NCBI RefSeq assembly: GCF_018413605.1
Contig: NZ_JAHCDN010000001.1
Location: 1,240,001 to 1,304,000, forward strand
Source: Variovorax sp. PCZ-1
GTDB taxonomy: Bacteria; Pseudomonadota; Gammaproteobacteria; Burkholderiales; Burkholderiaceae_C
Length of the DNA stretch: 64,000 bases
Reading direction: 5' to 3'
The position numbers and the translations under genes were made by a program. The notes under the pieces were generated by a model, which worked only from the letters and a program-made list of their open reading frames with translations, did no database searches and was not told the origin of the DNA. This document shows, in pieces, positions 58,735 to 64,000 of this stretch (position 1 is its first letter; each line of letters opens with the position of its first letter).

Positions 58735-61700
58735 ATGAATTCACAAACAACTCCTTCCCGCTGGCAATTCTGGATCGACCGTGGCGGCACATTCACCGAT
58801 ATCGTGGGCAAGCGGCCTGATGGCTCGCTGGTGACGCACAAGCTGCTTTCTGAAAACCCGGAGCAATACAAAGATGCTGCGGTGGCAGGGATTCGGCATC
58901 TGCTGGGCTTGAAGCCCGGCGAGCTGGTGCGCTCTGAGTTGGTCGAATGCGTGAAGATGGGTACGACTGTAGCCACGAATGCGCTGCTGGAGCGCAAAGG
59001 CGAGCCGACGCTGCTGGTGACGACGCTTGGCTTTCGAGATGCGCTGCGTATCGCGTATCAGAATCGCCCACGCTTATTTGATCGCAACATCATCTTGCCT
59101 GAGCTGCTGTATAGCTCGGTGATCGAGGCGCAAGAGCGTGTGGGTGCAGATGGCAGTATCGTTACGCCACTCGATGAGTCGCTATTAAAAAAGGAGCTGC
59201 TTGCGCAGTATTCTTCTGGGCTACGCTCGGTTTCTATTGTATTTATGCACGGCTACCGCTATACAGCGCATGAGCTGGCAGCAGAGAGGATTGCTAAAGA
59301 AGTCGGCTTTACCCAGATCAGTGTGAGCCACAAAACTTCGCCAATGATGAAGTTTGTGAGCCGTGGGGATACGACTGTCGTTGATGCTTATCTTTCGCCG
59401 ATCTTGAGCCGATACGTGAGCCAAGTTGCGAGCGAGCTGCCTGGCGTGAAGTTGTTTTTCATGCAGTCCTCGGGCGGGCTCACGGATGCACGCGCTTTCC
59501 AAGGCAAGGATGCGATTCTTTCCGGCCCCGCTGGCGGCATCGTCGGCATGGCACGGACTGCGAAGATTGCAGACTTCGACAAAGTGATCGGCTTCGACAT
59601 GGGTGGCACATCGACCGATGTGAGCCATTTCGCGGGCGAATTCGAGCGTGAGTTTGAAACGCGAGTGGCGGGCGTGCGTATGCGTGCGCCGATGATGAGC
59701 ATCCATACTGTGGCAGCAGGTGGTGGCTCGATTTTGGAATTCGATGGCTCGCGCTTTCGCGTGGGCCCCGAGAGCGCGGGCGCGAATCCTGGCCCTGCGA
59801 GCTATCGCCGTGGCGGGCCTTTGGCCGTGACGGATGCGAACGTGATGGTGGGCAAGATTCAGCCGCGCCATTTTCCGAAAGTGTTTGGCGCTGCGGCGAA
59901 TGAGGCGTTGAGCTATGAAGCGGCCTTAGAAAAATTTAATGAAATTTCTGTGAAGACCGGGCGGCAGCCTGAGGTGGTGGCCGAAGGCTTTATCAATATC
60001 GCTGTGCAGCAAATGGCCAATGCGATCAAGAAGATTTCTGTCGCGCGCGGTTATGACGTGACGCGCTACACCCTGCAATGCTTTGGAGGCGCGGGTGGGC
60101 AGCATGCTTGCCTTGTGGCTGATGCTCTGGGCATGACGTGTGTGTTCGTTCATCCGTATGCGGGCGTGCTTTCTGCTTATGGCATGGGTTTGGCTGATCA
60201 GAGCGTGATCCGTGAGCAGGCTGTAGAGCTTCTGCTTGCCAATGATGCGCTGGCAGAGGTGTCAGCTAAGTTAGATGCGCTTGCGCAAACAGCCAGCAAA
60301 GAACTCAAGAGCCAAGAGATGGGGCAGGGCGCAGTGCAAGTGCATCGCCGAGTGCATGTGAAGTATCAAGGCACAGATACCGCCCTGGTCGTTCCCTTTG
60401 GAGATTTAGCAAGCATTGAAGCGGCTTTTGAGAAAGCCTACAAGCAGCGCTTTGCTTTCCTCATGCAAGGTAAAGCCTTTGTCGTGGAAGCCGTCTCAGT
60501 AGAGGCCGTGATCAGTGGCGATGCGCCCGCAGAAAAGCGCCATGCGCTGCACGAGCCTCGCGCTGTGCCCGCGCGCGAGACAATCAAGATGTTCTCTGGC
60601 GGCCAATGGCATGAAGCCTTGCTCGTGGTGCGCGAAGATCTCCGCGCAGGCGATGTGATTCCCGGCCCCGCCATCATTGCTGAGAAAAATGCCACGACGA
60701 TTGTAGAGCCCGGTTGGGAAGCCAATCTCACCGCTTTAGATCATCTCGTCCTTGAGCGCCGTGCGCAGCGTGCGATTAAATTCGCAGCAGGCACAACCGT
60801 CGATCCTGTATTGCTCGAAGTCTTCAATAACCTCTTCATGAACATCGCCGAGCAAATGGGCTTGCAGCTGCAAAACACCGCTTACTCGGTCAACATCAAA
60901 GAACGCCTCGATTTCTCTTGCGCGTTGTTTGATGCAGAAGGCAATTTGATCGCCAACGCACCCCATATGCCCGTTCACTTGGGCTCGATGGGCGAGAGCA
61001 TCAAAACCGTGGTCAATGAAAACCGCGCCACGATGCAGCCGGGCAATGTGTATGTGCTCAACGATCCATATCACGGCGGCACGCATTTGCCCGATGTGAC
61101 GGTGATCACGCCAGTGTATGTAGGTGATTCAAAATCTCCGCTCTTCTACGTTGGTTCACGCGGCCACCAAGCCGATATTGGCGGCACGACGCCCGGCTCC
61201 ATGCCACCGTTTTCCACGCGCATCGAAGAAGAGGGCGTGCAGATCAATAATTTCTTGCTCGTTGAGCGGGGCGTGTTGCGCGAGAAGGAAATGATTGCGC
61301 TGCTGGAAAGCGGGGAATATCCCAGCCGCAATCCCTATCAAAACATGGCTGACCTGAAAGCGCAGATTGCCGCCAACGAAAAAGGCGTACAAGAGCTGCG
61401 TAAGATGGTCGAGCAGTTTGGCCTCGATGTGGTGCAGGCTTATATGGGGCATGTGCAAGATAACGCGGAGGAATCCGTGCGGCGCGCCTTGGTCACACTC
61501 TCATCTCGCCTGAAAGACAGCTCGTTTACGCTGCCGCTAGATAACGGCGCGCAAATCAAAGTAGCCATTCGTGTGGATGGAAAAAACCGCAGTGCCGAAA
61601 TTGATTTCACCGGCACTTCCGCGCAGCAAACCAACAACTTCAACGCCCCCAAAGCCGTGTGTATGGCCGCTGTGCTCTACGTCTTCCGCACTTTGGTGGA

Positions 61701-62370
61701 CGATGATATTCCGCTCAACGCAGGTTGCTTGAAGCCTTTGAAAGTCACAATTCCCGCAGGCTGCATGCTCAACCCCAACCCGCCCGCCAGCGTGGTGGCC
61801 GGCAACGTAGAAACCTCCACCTGCATCACGAATGCACTCTACGGCGCTCTCGGCCTCATGGCCGGCAGCCAGCCCACGATGAACAATTTCACCTTCGGCA
61901 ACGAGCGCCACCAGTACTACGAAACCATCTCCGGCGGCAGCGGCGCAGGTGGCGTGTTTGATGCCAGCGGCAAGCTAGTCGGCGGCTTCAACGGCACCAG
62001 CGTCGTGCAAACCCACATGACCAACTCCCGCCTAACAGACCCCGAAGTCCTAGAATTCCGCTTCCCCGTGCGCCTAGAGAGCTACGAAATCAGAAGCGGC
62101 TCGGGAGGAGAAGGAAAATTCCAAGGCGGCAATGGCGGCATCCGCCGCGTTAAATTCCTCGATGCCATGACAGCTAGTATTCTGAGTAACGGTCGTGAGC
62201 ATCCTGCGTTTGGTATGAATGGCGGCAAAGCTGGAGCTACGGGCATCAATCGCGTGGTGCGAAGCGATGGCAAGATTGAAGAACTTGGACATATCGGCAG
62301 CGCGCCAATGCAACCCGGTGACGTATTCGAAATTCACACTCCGGGTGGTGGTGGATTCGGTCAAACCTAG
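58735..62370 (+). CDS. 5-oxoprolinase / hydantoinase A-B fusion
   Basis: 1211 residues combining both halves in one chain. The HyuA-like ATP-binding half (about 1-690) has [71 protein letters not shown] and [10 protein letters not shown]. The HyuB-like half (about 710-1211) has [75 protein letters not shown] and [13 protein letters not shown]. This is the plan of ATP-dependent 5-oxoprolinase, which opens 5-oxoproline to glutamate. Last gene of the operon, 21 bp after the third dctP. Confidence 0.93.
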   Translation: MNSQTTPSRWQFWIDRGGTFTDIVGKRPDGSLVTHKLLSENPEQYKDAAVAGIRHLLGLKPGELVRSELVECVKMGTTVATNALLERKGEPTLLVTTLGFRDALRIAYQNRPRLFDRNIILPELLYSSVIEAQERVGADGSIVTPLDESLLKKELLAQYSSGLRSVSIVFMHGYRYTAHELAAERIAKEVGFTQISVSHKTSPMMKFVSRGDTTVVDAYLSPILSRYVSQVASELPGVKLFFMQSSGGLTDARAFQGKDAILSGPAGGIVGMARTAKIADFDKVIGFDMGGTSTDVSHFAGEFEREFETRVAGVRMRAPMMSIHTVAAGGGSILEFDGSRFRVGPESAGANPGPASYRRGGPLAVTDANVMVGKIQPRHFPKVFGAAANEALSYEAALEKFNEISVKTGRQPEVVAEGFINIAVQQMANAIKKISVARGYDVTRYTLQCFGGAGGQHACLVADALGMTCVFVHPYAGVLSAYGMGLADQSVIREQAVELLLANDALAEVSAKLDALAQTASKELKSQEMGQGAVQVHRRVHVKYQGTDTALVVPFGDLASIEAAFEKAYKQRFAFLMQGKAFVVEAVSVEAVISGDAPAEKRHALHEPRAVPARETIKMFSGGQWHEALLVVREDLRAGDVIPGPAIIAEKNATTIVEPGWEANLTALDHLVLERRAQRAIKFAAGTTVDPVLLEVFNNLFMNIAEQMGLQLQNTAYSVNIKERLDFSCALFDAEGNLIANAPHMPVHLGSMGESIKTVVNENRATMQPGNVYVLNDPYHGGTHLPDVTVITPVYVGDSKSPLFYVGSRGHQADIGGTTPGSMPPFSTRIEEEGVQINNFLLVERGVLREKEMIALLESGEYPSRNPYQNMADLKAQIAANEKGVQELRKMVEQFGLDVVQAYMGHVQDNAEESVRRALVTLSSRLKDSSFTLPLDNGAQIKVAIRVDGKNRSAEIDFTGTSAQQTNNFNAPKAVCMAAVLYVFRTLVDDDIPLNAGCLKPLKVTIPAGCMLNPNPPASVVAGNVETSTCITNALYGALGLMAGSQPTMNNFTFGNERHQYYETISGGSGAGGVFDASGKLVGGFNGTSVVQTHMTNSRLTDPEVLEFRFPVRLESYEIRSGSGGEGKFQGGNGGIRRVKFLDAMTASILSNGREHPAFGMNGGKAGATGINRVVRSDGKIEELGHIGSAPMQPGDVFEIHTPGGGGFGQT

Positions 62371-62380
62371 TATTTAAGGC

Positions 62381-62439
62381 GGAAAATAGCACTTCGCCGG
62401 CATAGAATCTGCGCGTAGTGCTACTATTTTTATAGTGCC
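62381..62439 (-). repeat. Dispersed ~50-bp repeat, intergenic copy
   Basis: AATAGCACTTCGCCGGCATA, then GAATCTGCGCGTAGTGCTAC and TATTTTTATAGTGCC: the family core in reverse, with inverted ends (AGCACT and AGTGCT). It lies just after the 5-oxoprolinase stop. The stretch 62440-62568 shows no gene. Confidence 0.85.
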
Positions 62440-62568
62440 GTCACAGTCTGGTCAAACGCACTGCTCTTTGTTTTGGCTAGCTGAATAGTGCAGTGTGAAT
62501 CCTTGGGACTAATGCGCAATCGTCCCGCCTGTTTTTGGCAGTGCTGTATCTGAACTAAAATTTCAGCG

Positions 62569-64000
62569 ATGAAAATCGCACCACATAAAAATAAATTAAG
62601 CAGCTTTCGTGTGCTCGTCGCTGTTGGTATCGGAATGATGAGTGCACCAGCCTATGCTCATGGTGATTTCCTTCCATTGGTTGTATTTTTCGGCGTTGTG
62701 TTTCTTGTCATCGTTGCGAGTATGGTTGCTGGAATTACTGTACTGGTTCATCGCGCAGCTCGAAAGCGACATGTTGCTCTAGGGCTGTCGCCCGCAACGG
62801 ATCAAGCCAATGAGCGCACGCCTTTTTGGTACGGGCTTGTACTGTTCGTCCTTGTTTCTAATTTACTCCTTGGTGTTGGCGGTTTGATGGGCTTCGTCGC
62901 CGCCTTGGGTCGCGGTACTGGCTTTTCTAAACTATTTTTTCAAGCCCTATTGGTTGTGCTCCAGATCGGACTCTCTTTAACTGCAGTTATTGGTATTGCA
63001 ACTTTTCGTCGATGGGGTTGGTGGGCGGGCATCGCTTTGTTTGCTATGTGTGTGGTGGGCTTGATCGGCAGCATATTTGCTATTTCGACGAGTACGGGCG
63101 GCATTCTGATGTCGCGGGCACTCTTTGCAAGCCTGGGTGCTTACCTTCCGTTAGCGCTGGGTGTGTTGCTATTGCCGTTTGTGCGCGAGAGCTTTTTTGG
63201 GAGACCAACACCGCCAAAAGCAGCTGCTACGAAATTATCGACTTCTGTTGGAGCGGCAACGCATGAAGTAAAACCATCAGCAAAAAGTGAGCAATCTATT
63301 CGTGATGAGGTTGCATTACCCGTGTATCAAGCAAGACTCGCCCGTGCTAGATCCAATTCATGGTCAGATACGATGCCGGGGCTTGCACCTCAACTCAGAG
63401 TTGAATCCTTGGATGGCGGTCATACGGCAGCACCTGAAAAACTTGTAAGAAGTGGCCTCTCTAGTGCTAAGCGTTGGGTTGGTGGTGGCGTAGTCGTAGC
63501 AAGCCTTGCCTATGTCTTGTGGATTTTTGCTTGGCCTTCGCTTAATTCTCTGCGCATTGGCGGGGAAAAGTCTGTTTTGCAGGCGAGCGAGCCAGAAGCC
63601 TTTTTTCAGCCTATTAATCTGCGCCCGCTCTCAAATGATGACTACGCACTTATCGAGCGCTATCCCCCACGTGATTTGCCAGAGCCTGGCCAGCCGCACT
63701 GTCGCATTGGTTTGTATGCGAATTCACAGGCCGATTCGCCGCCTATCTTGACCATTTGGCGCAGCAAGAATGGCGCGCACTTCTTGATTTTTTTGAATGA
63801 TGGCAATGAGCCTTGGCACGGCCAAGCAGTGCAGCCCGATCCTGGGCAACAGACTGCTCGGTTGGGTGGGCAAAATCCCTCGCTACCTTTCACAGTGAAG
63901 TTCAAACTTGCTGAACCCGGCCAACCCTTGGAAAAGAGTGGCCGACGAGAGATCGATATCCAGATCATCTCCAAGCCTGCCTTTGATGAAAACGCGAAGC
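62569..64000 (+). CDS. Membrane protein of unknown function, partial at the right edge
   Basis: From the ATG at 62569 the frame stays open for 477 codons to the window end, with no stop. A signal peptide (FRVLVAVGIGMMSAPAYA, then HGDFLP) is followed by about five hydrophobic segments (about 35-60, 86-115, 124-145, 150-172 and 180-200). A long soluble part follows with one more membrane segment (VGGGVVVASLAYVLWIFAWP, about 306-325) and a C-terminal region containing ERYPPRDLPEPGQPHCRIGL. No family is recognised. The gene is probably monocistronic as far as can be seen. Confidence 0.8.
   Translation, partial: MKIAPHKNKLSSFRVLVAVGIGMMSAPAYAHGDFLPLVVFFGVVFLVIVASMVAGITVLVHRAARKRHVALGLSPATDQANERTPFWYGLVLFVLVSNLLLGVGGLMGFVAALGRGTGFSKLFFQALLVVLQIGLSLTAVIGIATFRRWGWWAGIALFAMCVVGLIGSIFAISTSTGGILMSRALFASLGAYLPLALGVLLLPFVRESFFGRPTPPKAAATKLSTSVGAATHEVKPSAKSEQSIRDEVALPVYQARLARARSNSWSDTMPGLAPQLRVESLDGGHTAAPEKLVRSGLSSAKRWVGGGVVVASLAYVLWIFAWPSLNSLRIGGEKSVLQASEPEAFFQPINLRPLSNDDYALIERYPPRDLPEPGQPHCRIGLYANSQADSPPILTIWRSKNGAHFLIFLNDGNEPWHGQAVQPDPGQQTARLGGQNPSLPFTVKFKLAEPGQPLEKSGRREIDIQIISKPAFDENAK

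Noticed and set aside
1-64000. tRNA, rRNA, CRISPR arrays, integrases, transposases or prophage genes
   Set aside because: Both strands were scanned by eye and by protein content; nothing with these signatures was found.

Overview
The window looks like a chromosomal segment of a betaproteobacterium of the order Burkholderiales, most likely Comamonadaceae or a close relative. This rests on gene order (lepA-lepB-DUF4845-rnc-era-recO-pdxJ-acpS; a BPSS1780-type membrane protein and thrB divergent from polA; soxCDYZAX..B), on the protein types, and on short dispersed repeats of a kind common in that family. No tRNA, rRNA, CRISPR array, integrase or transposase gene was seen.

Layout. 1-4 kb: the start of glnS, a small His-rich secreted protein, a hydrolase-fold protein without its nucleophile, and an ompR/envZ-type two-component pair with a terminator-like hairpin between the genes. 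4-7.6 kb: a secreted SIMPL-domain protein, an MHS-type MFS transporter with a large periplasmic insertion, and a small membrane protein. 7.7-13.8 kb: a minus-strand operon of TetR regulator, ABC importer (its binding-protein gene broken by an in-frame amber codon), cyclase-family hydrolase and fumarylacetoacetase. 14-21.4 kb: gamma-glutamyltransferase, a FecR-domain protein, a BPSS1780-type protein, thrB and polA. 21.5-29.8 kb: a thiosulfate-oxidation (Sox) cluster, led by an ArsR-type, probably persulfide-sensing regulator with a clear palindromic operator; an unidentified Cys-rich secreted protein lies between soxX and soxB. 29.8-35 kb: accessory DNA with a cassette flanked by 171-bp inverted repeats, a frameshifted thioesterase, a DUF4382 lipoprotein divergent from a DUF6502-like protein, and a trypsin/PDZ protein that has lost two catalytic residues. 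35.7-42.9 kb: the lepA-to-acpS housekeeping cluster. 43-49.8 kb: a molybdenum hydroxylase pair (IorA/IorB type) with an AraC regulator, then a patatin, an Asp/Glu racemase-family protein and a saccharopine-dehydrogenase-like reductase. 50.2-62.4 kb: an 8-oxoguanine deaminase-type amidohydrolase, then a LysR-linked catabolic region with three TRAP binding proteins, one DctQM membrane pair, a D-glutamate-cyclase-family protein and a fused 5-oxoprolinase. The right edge cuts a membrane protein of unknown function.

Working together. The Sox proteins form a complete periplasmic thiosulfate-oxidising system including the sulfane dehydrogenase SoxCD. The 54-62 kb operon reads as uptake plus ring opening of a 5-oxoproline- or hydantoin-like compound. 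The lepA-acpS genes link translation, protein export, RNA processing, repair and cofactor supply.

The most unusual feature is a dispersed repeat of about 50 bp (core roughly TAGCAYTYNGCGCAGWWTYTAYGCCGGC, some 15 recognisable copies, degenerate in places). It occurs between genes but also inside genes, where it supplies signal-peptide sequence for several exported proteins, including SoxA and SoxX. A second, unrelated palindromic repeat does the same for SoxD.
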